From Liolophura sinensis (taxonomy: Eukaryota > Mollusca > Polyplacophora > Chitonida > Chitonidae), in assembly GCF_032854445.1 (NCBI RefSeq), contig NC_088298.1:1537474-1601473 (forward strand): DNA of 64,000 nucleotides. The letters are read 5' to 3'. Positions 48,301-62,800 of the stretch are shown piece after piece. Numbering within the stretch: position 1 is the stretch's first letter; the number at the start of each line of letters is the position of its first letter. Both the position numbers and the translations under genes were made by a program. The notes beneath the pieces were generated by a model. That model was given only the letters and a program-made list of their open reading frames with translations. It made no database searches and was not told the DNA's origin.

Positions 48301-51300
48301 ATATGGTAAAAATTTATCAGCACCCCCTGGTGTCTGTGCCTTGGAATCTTTGGTTTTGCGCAGTTCGATGTTGAAACTCTCCGTGGATTGGAGTCCCTTA
48401 ACCGCAGCCTCAGCCAACATCACCTGGGCTGACGAAGAATCCTTGGCAACTATGCACAAATGTTCAAACAAACACAAACATTCAGATGTCTGACACAGTT
48501 ACCTGATTTGTTTAATTTGATTTTTTTTTTTAAATTTGAGTTCTATTCATCTTTGAAAGGTGTTTTGACATTTGATTAAAAGTTATGATGAAATTTTATT
48601 ACATTTTTTACATTAAAAAGATAAAAAATATGTGAAATTTAGGGCAAACACAGCTGCTACTAATTTCAGTTTTATCAGTGATATTTATTGTGTTGTAACA
48701 TTCAAGAAACCAGGTTTTATCCAAATCAACCACACGTTATTTGTTGTCTGAAACTATTTTAAAATTTTCTGATTTAATTTAAAACTGATCCAACAGAATT
48801 CTTGAAGTATTGCTAAAGCAATGTGTATCCCCCACTCGCTTGAGGCATCAGAATAAAGGATATGTCACAACAGTCCACAACAGAACAAAAATGGCTGTAA
48901 ATTTGTGTGAAAAAGTGTATGAAACAGTCCAAAACTTAAACTTGCTCTGTAACCGGACTCTGTGAAGCCTTGTTCGAAGATTGAATTGAGATCAACAAAC
49001 TGTGTAAAAAACTAAAAAGACGTGAGAAAATCTTGGTCCAAGGGAACAGTTCTCCTTGATTCCACATTATCCTTCTCCACAGTTACTCACAGCCTTCCCG
49101 TTTGAGCCTCTTCAGTTCCAGCTCAGCCACACCCGTTCGGAACTCGGTGTATGTCTGCTCGATTTCCACGGACATTGTCTTCAGCGGGTTACGATTCTGA
49201 GCAAGATGGCGGCGTTTGGGACGAATCCTTCTAGCTGGAGTCAGTCTGTAAGGGGAGATAACAAGCATGACAAGATGTCAGTGACTAAATGGATCTTAAA
49301 TTATTTATTTGAATAGAATTTAACAGCACAAGCAAGAACTTTTCAGTTTTGAGCAGCGATCCAAGTTATGCAAGGGCCTCAGATATGGCACTTTTGAACA
49401 AATCAAAAGGGTCTGGGGGGGGGGGAGGGGGGGGAGTTGGGGTCCAACAATTTTCATGTCTTTTGCTTACATAAAAATGGCAAAACTGAAAGCTGTGTGA
49501 ATCACAAGGATGCTCTCACTATTCAACCCCTGCATGCATGAAAGAAAACTGTTTACCAAGAACTTCCAAAGACCTAATACTAAAAGTATTCTCACACTTT
49601 CAAGGGTCATTAAGTTTAAAGGAGAAGAAAAGATAAAACTGATGCCAAAATCAGATGAAACAACATCAAAATATGGTCTTTTACTATTTTTTTTTTGATT
49701 TTTCTTTCCAGAAGAATAAGTTATTTGAAAATATTTTTTGTACGGTGGGTATTTGGGACATCATTTCGGTATTTATTGTCGTTGCATAATAATGTTCTAA
49801 ATAAAATGAGGTGCTTGCATTCTACATTTATCTGAATGTAAATTTGTTTATATCCAAACATATGTATGCATTTAATCGGAATTATGATAATATTTATGAA
49901 TATATTAAAAAACAATTATTTTCTAGTGTCTTTTTCTTTTTACATAAAAATCGAAAAGATGAAGACCACATTTGCGACTAACTTTCCACACTATTTCATC
50001 TGAACTTCATGTCATTTTCATGTTTTCTCCACCTTTAAGTACAAACCTTCGTGTGTGGAGATTAATGGGTAGAATTTTGATGCGTGTGCAGATAATTTAT
50101 CGGTCCACTTTAAACATAATGCAATGTGTAATTAACATAGACAGATCAAGGATTTCAAGGTCAAGAGGGAACTGTGTATCTTCTGCAGCTGGCTACCTTC
50201 TGTATATCAGATTTGAGAATCAGGCAAATTCAGCAACATAGTCCTGGGAACAATTTTACGTTCTTTACGGTGATTTAGCATTTTTCTCCACCTCTACGTC
50301 TCAGTAACTTACACATCTTCTGCCTTGAGGAAGAGGTGATTAAAATCGTCAAGCGACACATCGATCTTCTCCTCCTCCAACCCTTGCACCTTCGAGAAAA
50401 ATGTGTTAAAACTATCCTCGCCAAGGTCGGGTAACTCTACCGTCATGGTTCGGAATGCATCCTCAACCTCACGGTCCTCCTCGCCACCGACCCTTGTGAT
50501 CACCGTCTTGGACGAGGAAGAGGTCGAGGATTTTGAGACAGAGACTATCGGAGGGCCTGGGAACAGAATCAGGAACACTGCTACTTACTTCACTAAGCAA
50601 ATACGTTTCTATTTTAATTCCTTTTTTTTTTTTAAAGATTATATTTGTTTCTTGTTTAATGCTTGTTCACTCATACAATGGCAGTCAATGTTCACTATGA
50701 AGTAAACTGGTGTAAACCACCTGACCTTTGACAAGTTACTGGCAATCTTTCCCACATGTGACTAACAGACCTGCCAGTTTATAGGATGAAAACCTCACAA
50801 TACGGACATTACAATTTAGTACGTATACAAGAATATGCATATGCTCATGACTGGGATGTTTATTCATTGATGCTGTTTATGACAGTGCCAATCATGACTT
50901 ACATCAAATAAACATTTTCACACCTGTACAGAGGTAATCTCACCTTCAGATATAAGCTCTTTGGGAATGGGGATTCTCTCTCTGGAGGGCGACTGTAGTG
51001 GGGAGCCATCCTCTGAGGGGGCAGAGTCTCCTTTCAATCAAACAAATAAGACACGGTGATGTTATTTGCTTATATATGCATAGGTATGAGGAGCCATCCT
51101 CTGAGGGAGCAGTCTCTCTTGTCAATCACGCAAATAGGACATGGTGATTGACATGGTGATACAGTATAATATACATTTATGATCAGGTATGAGGAGCCCT
51201 CCTCTGAGGGGGCTGACTCTCCTGTCAATCAATCACACAGCTCCGGACAAATGTACTCATCTAAGGCCGTCCTTAAAACTATGTTCTTTGTGCTCAAGCT

Positions 51301-54300
51301 GATACATGCATATGAATACAGGTAGGAAAAGCTATTCTCTGACTGACAGACAATGCATAAACAGGCAGGAGGGGCCATCCTTTGTGGGCACAGTCTTCTG
51401 TCAATCAAATACACACAACCCAGAATGACTGACAGATAATCTGCAAATACAAATACACATGTAGAGAGGGCAAACATATCCAAAACTTCAAGGCTGTCTG
51501 CAACATGTGTAACTCCTTTAAAAACGTCAGAAATCATTTTTAAACTCTGAATTCTTTCTTTGGTGTAAATGTGGGAGAGTCACCTATTTTCTTACCTTTC
51601 CCAAAGGACAGCTCTCTCTTTGGTAATCGCCTCTTTCTGGTGGATACAGGGCTATCCAAAACAATACCTGCAGCCACAAAACAGAATGTAAGTTCACAGT
51701 CCTAAAAAATACTTTCCAAAATAGCAAGAAACAATAAACAGTATTTATAGTATTCATAGCGATACACTGTTAATTCCTATTTGGAAAAGCATCGCTCTTG
51801 TAAATGAGACAGCAGATACTGCTACTTTTTTTGTATTTTTAGCAACTTTAAGTCAGGAAATTTGTATGATACACTCTGCAAAAGAAAAAGTGTAAAGAAT
51901 TCTGGCATTTGACTGCCTGTAATTCATCGAAAAAGAAATCAAATTGGAAAATAAAGACCCTACGTTTCAGCTATACGAGTGGCCCCGTCAGTCAGTCAAC
52001 TTCTCTAATACCGTATCATTCGACATAAACCATTCATGTGACTCACAGCGCAAGACAACACAAATCCCTATGCTGTCAACATTCTGTGGGACATCAAAGC
52101 TTTGCACATTTGCTTACAAGTCAAAACATGCTGAGCCTTACCATTTTTGCTCTGCTTGCCCTCAACTGTGAAGGCTTGAGCATCTTTCTCCTCCACCCTA
52201 CTTGTCCATCTCATCTGGGACTCGCCTAACTTGGACAGTCTGTCGGCAATGCTGTGCGGACGTTCCAGGAGAGGCCCCTTCTTCACTCTCATCTGGACAT
52301 CTTCAGGAAGACCCAACTCAGGACGTATTCTTCTTTTCCAGTCTTCTTCACCGCTCTTCTTAAGCAGGTTCAACCTACAGTACAAGGTAGAAGATATCAC
52401 TTGTTCACAAACATTCCTCATTGTCAGCTACTAAAGGCGACCAGATTGGGCTGATGGGGACAGAATGTCTGGCTCGCCCTAAATGAGGAGGGAATTATCC
52501 TTTCATGTAACTTGTTTTCGTTGTGAGATCTCCAGCCAAATCTAGTCTATCAGACCCACTTCAATGAATTCCCATACGCCTCCACAGTGAATTATTTACA
52601 ATTTTCAAGGGCAGATGGAATTCGTTTATACATACACAAACCGATTATATTTATGTCTGTGTATCTTAATAGGCATTTCAGTGAGTTCATTAAACACCGT
52701 AAAAAAGGTTAAATTAGGTGTATTTAAGTGATTTCATAACCACTGAAGGTATCATACTATACATCCGTGGTTGGAGTGGGTCTATAGTTGTAGTGATTGA
52801 CAGGTTCCTTGATTGTGATTTGCATACTGTACCAACTCTGCATTTGTTTATATTTGAACACTCGGACCCTTATATAGATTGATGCCCCAATCTTCACACA
52901 ATGAATGCTCTCATCAGCGATCATCAGAGCTTGCACTAGTAAGGTGTAATAATATTAGAGTGTACAAGTATACAATTTAACGGAGTGATTTTATTCCTAC
53001 CCAGCGCAAACGAATGGGGAGTCTTGCATATTTAATACAGAAAGCTATAGTGTGGCCAGAACCTACATTGTTTTGGTGTCTCTGAAAAATTCTATTGGCC
53101 CTTTTGTGTTGTATAAGAATTTTAAAATGATTAATAAACAGGATCATAAATTCACCATTTTACTTTGTGAAAAAAAATCACCAAATATATATGTACATGT
53201 ACAGTATACAGATCGAACAAAGAACTTCAACACTGCTTCAAATGCATAATCTTCACAGCAAATTTACCAGTTTTTACAAGCATGGTTCACTTCCTCAAGA
53301 GGTCAATATCACCCTGACAAGTGTATTTTTGTAGTTGACAAGCTGGTATATGATCACCCATTACGATGTATCATCTGTTTGAACGATATTAAAGACTTGC
53401 TTCGGGAAGCTGTAAAATATCCTCCATACCAAGAGCTTTTTTTTTTTTGTTTGTTATTTTCTTTTTAATTTAATCAGCGGTGAAATGCAACTTTAATACT
53501 CTGTACATGTTAGATTAGTATATGGATTTTACACGGTAAAGTGTTCAGCTAACAGTGAACAAACTGTAACAAAAATTGTTGTCCTCACAGCTGAGTTAAG
53601 CTCCCAGCTGTTAGGCAGCCAACCTTCAGACTGTAGCAGAGAGGCAGCTTGGCCAGGAACGAATAAGGAAGCAGTCTAGCTGATTGGACATACAAGACAG
53701 CAGGCATATCTTCTAACTCAAGGTATGTTAACGCACTGGACACTGTCTGTTGGCTGTCCGTTCTGACATTTCAGCTCTTGCCTGACATGTATTTATAATA
53801 CATTTCAATTCAATGCCGCCAGTGTCGCATCATTATCCCTGGGCAAATCCCTTATTTAACTTCTAAATTATTAGTTCTTTGTAATAATTTAAAATGTTTT
53901 AATGTAAATGATGAGATTACATGGTCCTGTAAATATAACTCTGTAACTGCCTTCAGTTAGAAGAGGACTTGTCCACATGAAAGAAGACATAGATTTGTAT
54001 TGTAGAGTTAGTTAAATACTATGTTCTCAGTTGTCACTAGAAATACTAAAATGTTAAGTGAAAGAAAATAAAAGTGACAGTAAAATGGAAAATCCGAATA
54101 TCGGATATAATTCATCGCTCTAGGACCACACCTAGACTGTTACCTTTCTGCGATAGACCCGCTGTTGGTCTTCGTTAGCTCCCCTGATCCTGTGGCCTCT
54201 GCCGCCTCTTTCTCCTCGGGAGTGATTGGCTGTGTGTGGTGGCGTGATGCCCCGTACTTCATCTTCCGCTGTTCTGGCGTTTTCTCTGGCGCCCCAGTGT

Positions 54301-57300
54301 CAGCTGGCTGGGTGTGGTACCTGAAGAGAAAATGGACAGGATGGTGTTGTTGAGCTACATGTATATATAGGGTCTACAATACCTGTAGATGTGAACATGT
54401 TTTTCTGTGCTGTACATCTTAAGTTCAAACTTACCTTGGAACACTAGGCCAAGCTGTTAGCCTGGTATTAAATTTAATCTGGACTTATGTCTCAAAATCA
54501 AAATCCAAATATACATGTAGCTATGATCAAAATGGTTGGCTCCAAAAACTTGAAAATTTGTACACTGATTCTTTACTGCGGAACACTGTACCGATGACAA
54601 TCTGAGCTCTTCAAGTTTGTCATTTCAAGTACTTGTAATTTGATGGTTGTGGGTTTCCCCCTGGGCTGTGCCCGGTTTCCTTCTGCCATAATGCTGGCCA
54701 CCATCGTATAAGTGAAATATTCTTAAGTACAGCGTAAAACACCAATCAAATAAATAAACAAATAATTGATGACCTGCGTCTTAATTTGGTTCGTAACTAC
54801 GAGCCTACTTTTGTACGATTCACCTGGATACTGTTTACACTGAGAGTACAAGGTCTGCTGGTGAAATGTTTTGCCACTAATCTTCGTAACTATTACCTAA
54901 TATCCTACCTCTTTCGTAACCGTCCACTTCTTACTTCACATTAACTTGACACGAAAACCTAACCATATGTTTTGTGTGTAGCTTCAACAGCTTACTTATA
55001 ATGTAATTGCCCAAGCTTGGAGAGATGACTAAAGGGCATGCTGGTAAACTAATACAGCTAATGCTGGTAAAACTAATACAACAATTATGTGTAACTCTAT
55101 TATGAACCAGTCTGACACAGCCGACACAACAACAACCCTAATTCAAGAGCGCACTACTAAAGGTATAGGCTTTCGTCATCATATCTGCAAACACGAGACG
55201 TGGTGTTGTTCACGGGCCTGGTAACATGTATATAATACCGCAATGCTACGTGCAGGCTAATGATAGGTTACACCCTGTCTGGTACGTGGTGTAGCACAAT
55301 AAAGATACTGGTACCAATCCCTCATTTGCCTGTAATGTGAATTTATAGGGGCAAATGAAGATACTACTTTTGATGCTACCCAGTAGGATATCATCCTGCC
55401 CTCCTAACAAATCTCACAGTATATGTACACACACCTGATCACTTCTTGTTGTCATATGACTGAAAAATGTTTAAGTACGACGTTCATCCTTAAGCATTCA
55501 TTCATTCATTCCTGACAAACCTGGAAAAATGTGTTACTATGACATAAATCAAACTTTATGACCAAATGTATTATATGCATCAATAAATTATCAGGATCAA
55601 AAAAGAGTTCCAAGTGTTATTTCTATAACTTGAGAATGCAGCTGTTTGATGTCACCCAAACCCTGTTTTTCCGTATAGCCATATTTAAATAGGGTATGGT
55701 ATGTGGGAAGGTCCGCCAGCAACCTGCAGATAATCGTGGGCTTCCCCTGGGATGTGCCTGGTTTCCTTCCACCATAATGCTAACCACCGTTGCATAAGTG
55801 AAATATTCTTGAGTACAGCATAAAACAACAATCAATCAAATAAATAAATCAATCAATCCCTCATGACAATACGATGTATATATAGTAATATGACCTTATG
55901 CATGTGACACACATGCCTACTGAATGCCCAATACTTGTACCTGAGTAGATGAACATCCTACAGCCCTGACATATCGCTTTATATCTCTCAGCATATATAC
56001 CCTCGTGAAAACAATCGGCCGCAAAACAAAGCCCTGCAATGTACATATGTACCTCCCAAATTTGGTTCATTACTAAGTTTCTTATGTTGTCTGATTCTGA
56101 TTTGTCCATACTGATCGCAGAGTTTTGGGTTTGTCTGGAAGGTAGTGGACAAATCTAAGTCACCACAAGGATCTTTTTTTTTTTTACTTTTAATCCGCTT
56201 TTTGGGGGGCAAATTTTTAGATACCCTAAGCAGGTTCAGCCTAATTCTTCCCCTCTTTGTGACATCTACATGTAGTCTGCTGTAACTGTTTTGCAGGAAT
56301 ACACAGTTTCTCTTTTCTCACAATGTTAACTCTAAAGAACATAAACAAAATGTTTACTTTTCTGATAAAAAAAAAAAAAAAAAAAAAATGGGAAGAAATG
56401 TAATTTTTGGCCTTCAATCAGCAAAAAATGTACTAATATCTATCCTAAAAGTAAAATACAGTAATTAAAGATTGGTATTAAACTAAACTAATAACACATG
56501 TACCAATATTGACATATGAACTCCCTGTGTATTAAAACTGTTTATTGATAATGGTTTATTCATTTAACTATTTAACTGGTGTTTGATTTCCCTTATATCA
56601 TGGGGACTAGCATTGTTGGGAGCATGCCAGGCTGAACCATGGGTGTGTACACCTTCCTACATGCGTACGATTTCACTTATATCATGGGGACTAGCATTGT
56701 TGGGAGCATGCCAGGCTGAACCATGGGTGTGTACACCTTCCTACATGCGTACGGTTTCACTTATATCACGGGGACTAGCATTATGTTGGGAGAATGGCAG
56801 GCTGAACCATGGGTGTGTACACCTTCCTACATGCGTACGATTTCACTTATATCATGGGGACTAGCATTGTTGGGAGCATGCCAGGCTGAACCATGGGTGT
56901 GTACACCTTCCTACATGCGTACGATTTCACTTATATCATGGGGACTAGCATTGTTGGGAGCATGCCAGGCTGAACCATGGGTGTGTACACCTTCCTACAC
57001 ACTTACAGATATAGGAACCATCTTTACACTGCTACACAGCATGTGGTTACTAGATATTAACAGGATTATAAAAACCACAGCAATTCTGATCTCTAAATCC
57101 AGTGTCTGCTGTTTTATCAAGGGTAACTTGCGCTGTTTTCTCTAACATGTTGTAAATCATGAGATATGGTCGGCCTTACGGGCAGAGGGGACAGGATCAT
57201 GACAGCCACAGCAATTCTGATCTCTAAATCCAAAGTTTGCTCCTTTATCAAGGGTAACTGGTGAAGTTTTCTCTAACATGTTGTAAATCATGAGGACAGG

Positions 57301-59820
57301 TTACACCATGTTTATGCGGGAGCCAGGAACATCATGATCTACCTGACGCTTCCATAAGTGCCCTATTACCAATGGGTGCTGCTGTATACTTTCTAATAAT
57401 ACCACGTCACAGAAGTTTAGTGCAGTTGTCCTTAGTTCATTTGTCCTTCCCCTCAATACCTATACTCAAGCATGAGTGTACTACTCGTGTAATGCTTCAG
57501 CATGAGTACATTACTCATGTAATGCTTCCGCATGAGTGTATTACTCATGTAATGCTCAAGCATGAGTACATTACTCATGTAATGCTTCAGCATGAGTATA
57601 TTACTCATGTAATGCTCAAGCATGACTATATTACTCATGTAATGCTTCAGCATGAGTATATTACTCGTGTAATGCTTCAGCATGAGTATATTACTCGTGT
57701 AATGCTTCAGCATGAGTACATTACTCATGTAATGGTTCAGCATGAGTATATTACTCGTGTAATGCTTCAGCATGAGTGTATTACTCATGTAATGCTTCAG
57801 CATGAGTGTATTACTCGTGTAATGCTTCAGCTTGAGTATATTACTCGTGTAATGCTCAAGCATGAGTACATTACTCATGTAATGGTTCAGCATGAGTGTA
57901 TTACTCATGTAATGCTCAAGCATGACTATATTACTCATGTAATGCTTCAGCATGAGTATATTACTCGTGTAATGCTTCAGCATGAGTATATTACTCGTGT
58001 AATGCTTCAGCATGAGTGTACTACTCGTGTAATGCTTCAGCATGAGTGTATTACTCGTGTAATACTCCAGCATGACTATATTACTCATGTAATGCTTCAG
58101 CATGAGTATATTACTCATGTAATGCTTCAGCTTGAGTATATTACTCGTGTAATGCTCAAGCATGAGTGTATTACTCATGTAATGCTCAAGCATGAGTATA
58201 TTACTCATGTAATGCTTCAGCATGAGTACATTACTCATGTAATGCTTCAGCATGAGTACATTACTCATGTAATGAGTATATTACTCATGTAATGCTTCAG
58301 CATGAGTGTATTACTTGTGTAATGCTTCAGCATGAGTAATGCTTCAGCATGAGTGTATTACTCATGTAATGCTTCAGCATGAGTGTATTACTCGTGTAAT
58401 GCTTCAGCATGAGTGTATTACTCGTGTAACGCTTCAGCATGAGTGTATTACTCGTGTAATGCTTCAGCATGAGTGTATTACTCATGTAATGCTTCAGCAT
58501 GAGTGTATTACTCGTGTAATGCTCCAGCATGACTATATTACTCATGTAATGCTTCAGCATGAGTATATTACTCATGTAATGCTTCAGCTTGAGTATATTA
58601 CTCGTGTAATGCTCAAGCATGAGTACATTACTCATGTAATGCTCAAGCATGAGTACATTACTCATGTAATGCTCAAGCATGAGTACATTACTCATGTAAT
58701 GCTTCAGCTTGAGTATATTACTCATGTAATGCTCAAGCATGAGTACATTACTCATGTAATGCTCAAGCATGAGTACATTACTCATGTAATGCTTCAGCAT
58801 GAGTATATTACTCATGTAATGCTTCAGCATGAGTGTATTACTCATGTAATGCTTCAGCTTGGGCCCCATGGCTACCATTGCACATGTCGTAAGGAAAATG
58901 GCAACTCATAAAACTTTTATCATCAGAAGACACCTCATTCTACATTATTGCATGTTCTTCATGTACGTCTCCATGAAAACAGTGCTGTGAACAATACATA
59001 GGGTAAACCATCAGCTTTCCACTGAAGCAGTTGGCTGAAGTACAAGATTAATGTTTAACCACAATTACTCACTTTTAACATGTGGAGAGATATATGTAGG
59101 ACAAACTATGAAACCTTGAGTTTCTCCTGAAACAAAATGAATTGCACAACCTATTTCATATTTCTAGTTACGCCCACGGATGGGTTCGTCTCAAAATGAT
59201 ATGTAATGCAGTTCAAACCATATGATATATATCATTATCTTACTTTCCGATAAGTTTAATAAAACAACTAATTTATGCTGGTGAAATGGATCAAGGCAGA
59301 AATCATTATGCTGTATATAAAAGCTCAGCGTTTGATTAGTCAACAAAACTTTGACACTTTGAAGCCTAGAAAAAAAGGTTACAACAGGTAGAGTTTTTAC
59401 GGTAAAATACCCACACCAGGAATTATATGGTCGAGGGAGGGGGGGGGGGGGGAGATCAATTTTCATCAATTTCTCCATTATCATTTAAATTATCACTACC
59501 ATAAAACCACCATATAACCACATAAAATTACTTCTGCTGTGGAGCAGGCAACATTACATGGGAACTGCCAGCATTGATATAATAAGGTTTAATAGGCCTC
59601 CATCCAGTCTGATTTATGACTGTCTGGCTTTTAAACCTCCGGTATTTCTAACCAACTATTCATCTCTCCCTTATTTAACATGCTTTAATACTAACATGGT
59701 CACACAAGTGTCCCCCGAATATTTTTTACGAAGTCATTGTTGTACACATCTGTAAATGCTGTATTTCACTTACATGTAAAGTTTATATACTGCTAGAAAC
59801 TCATACTTGAATTGGACTTC

Positions 59821-59852
<32 letters not shown>

Positions 59853-62800
59853 AGTTGAAGCATCACAACGTAAATGTAAAGCGCTTCACAAGCTCTGGAC
59901 CCACGTGCCAGGATCATTATCTTTTACATGTCTGTGGTGATGCCTCGACTTCATTATCATTATGTCAAGTTGAGTTTTTTCAATGCCAAATTTTGCTTCA
60001 TTTTAACTGATTCATTCACTTTAAAGGTCCATTTAAGAGGTTTTTTTTGGAAGGTTTCATTCATTTCTCATCAGAAAAACCTAGGTGTTGGCAACAAATG
60101 TATCATTTTATGGCCGTTACCCCAATTCCTCAAGTTTTTCGGATATTGAAAGAGCAACTTTCAATGCAATTTATGCAAATTCATAACAAAACTACATTGG
60201 TTTCAGTAATAATTGATTTACTATGTACATAAAGGCACATATCTGTCTGTTTCTATGTCATGCATGAAGAAGTCAGGGGAAACCTATCCGTGGCAACATA
60301 TTAGATCCCTTACAACACCCATCCCTAGCGCATAGTATCCTTTGGGATGGACAAATCCGTTCCCAAACAACAGCGTTGTGATGATGGAGTGGCTGGCTGC
60401 TGTACAATATTGTGAGTCTTCAGTTAATCCACTTTAATCACCAAATGTTGTACCATGTTATCACCATTGTACGGTTTGTCACTGGATACTACAGTGTACT
60501 ACAGTGTACTAGAGTGTACTACAATGTACATGTACTTATGAGGCCCACATTGCTGGTGCATGACAGTCAATAAAACACTGATCAATACATTATGGAACAA
60601 ACTGTTACAAGTATCATCACACATAAATAATAAATAAGTACCGGGATAATGTAATTCTATAAAGGTACCAGCAGGGGCACACAATTAGTATATTCCATGT
60701 TATTAGTTTCCTTGACATATCTTGTCTAAGCAACTATTCACTTTCTATTTGGTTGTGATCATGCAGTTTTATTCCTGGAGAACACATAAGAGCCAGGAAT
60801 AAACCACTGACCTTTGACAAATAACTGATAAACCTTTCCACATGTGATACAAAGATGTTCACACGCAAAGCTCTTGTGCAATACATACGTATGCAAGGGA
60901 TGAAAATCTTAGGCATTCATGAGATGAACTTTCAAATCAGAGAAACCTACCTTTCTGCTTCTGCTTTCCTCGGTTCTTTAAAGCGCCGCCGAGCCACAGC
61001 TTCATTTTTGATCTTGGACATTTTCCTTGTTTCCGCTGTCTCAGACTTTTCCACAGTGACAGAAGCAGCTGCTGTCTCCGTACCATTGGTCTGGTTACTC
61101 CGAGTCTCCACATGATGTGACTCTGTCTCCTCTCGCGTTACCACTGATATAGACTCCCTTGTCACGTCACTGTCTTCACTGGTCACTTCACACGACACTG
61201 ACCGGACCTCGCTGGACGCTGTCTTCTTCAGAATTCCTCGGATTTCGTGCGATTCCTTGAAGTCTTGTGAACGGGACTTCTTGAGAACACCTTTATCAGG
61301 TTCGACCTTGTTCTCTTCAAGGGAATCGCGCTTCAAAATGCTCCTCGGAAGATCGCCCTCCGATTTCCCTTTAGAGTCACGCCGCAATGCGCTCCTGTGA
61401 CCTTTTTGGGAATCATTCGAGTCTGTGTGTTTGAGGATCCCACGACATGGTTCATCGGGAGACTTCACAGATGAAGTTATCTCCCCTTCCGAGTCGCCAT
61501 GTTTTAGAATTCCCCGAGGTTCTGCACTGTCTTTTCCACCGTCTTTCAGTATCCCGCGGATTTCAGAATCGGACGACTTCCTCCCATCATGCTTCAGGAT
61601 ACTTTTAACTTCCTGTGGGTCCTTGCTTTCTGAGGTTTTCAAAATTCCTACAATGACACAAAAATATTATGACTTACAAAACTACACAACTCATACATAT
61701 ACACCTGTTTATAATACTATAGGAGCGTAACATATGAAGGATGGAATTCTCTAATACGGTGAATCAAATAGACTAATAAAAATCCCAGATTAAAATTTGA
61801 TTTAAAAATTGTGCTGACGTCAGCACAAATTAGCTGTGGCCATTTAGATCTGTTTCCATCCCTGCTGTGCTGCGCACGCACGCTAACCACTTAGTCATGG
61901 AGGCCCCTAATTGTTAAGTGAATGGCCGGCCTACATGAAAAGACATAATCATCCTGAATTTTAAAAATTTCACAAACCGATTAACTTATAGGATTGCTAC
62001 TGGAAGGTAAACGCTGGTATATATTATACGATTTATACATTTATGTGAACATGTAAGTCGGACTCCTGCTTTGGTCTGTGTTTGTACAAATATATTGTCA
62101 TACATTTATACACTGGCACACGAATACTCGACCCAGTTTTTACAATTCTGTACATCTATAAGCTTGACTAGAGTCAGTGACACTCAGTTCTATACAACAT
62201 CTACCTGCCATTTATAGATGACCCACATACCTTACCTGTACCAGGTAAGTGTGCAGGTGAATGAGGGAGGAATGTAACCCTCTCTCTCACCTGTAGGTGA
62301 GATGGGATGGGATAGGCAATTTACATCACAATATTAACATCCTGTCTCCTTAATAAACTACTAAGGTGAAGACATGTATACTTAATCAAAGTCTTTTCTT
62401 TTCTTTCACCTTTATGACATATGGTTAACCACAAACCATACTGCCAGGCAATTATATTTTAGCATGAATTACTTTTCTTCTGTCCTGCAAAATAATATAC
62501 ACTCTTTACCAATAAAGTAAACAAATGGCATCCGAGTTTCCTCCAGCTTCACTACAATTTTATTACATGGTGCATTCTTGGTTTTCGTGTCAGGCCAAAA
62601 ACTGTCTAAGTCTTCAACAGGTGGAGTTGCAATTTTTGCCCTGAACTGAAGAAGACAATCCTTACTATGCGGGAGGTTATAATGAACCTAAATGCAAATG
62701 CATTCAAATTATCTTCTTGTTATCAAAAAGCCATTATTTAATTATTATAGTTCTACATACAGACAGAACTGGATTTACTCTGGAAATCTGAATGAACCTG

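Noticed and set aside
48441-48441. Acceptor CCAAG for supervillin exon 9
   Set aside because: It would leave the wrong phase after exon 8; TGCATAG eight bases upstream restores frame.
57372-58911. Long ORFs on both strands with a 10-residue period
   Set aside because: A 30-bp stop-free satellite opens several frames at once; no start context, domain or splice support.
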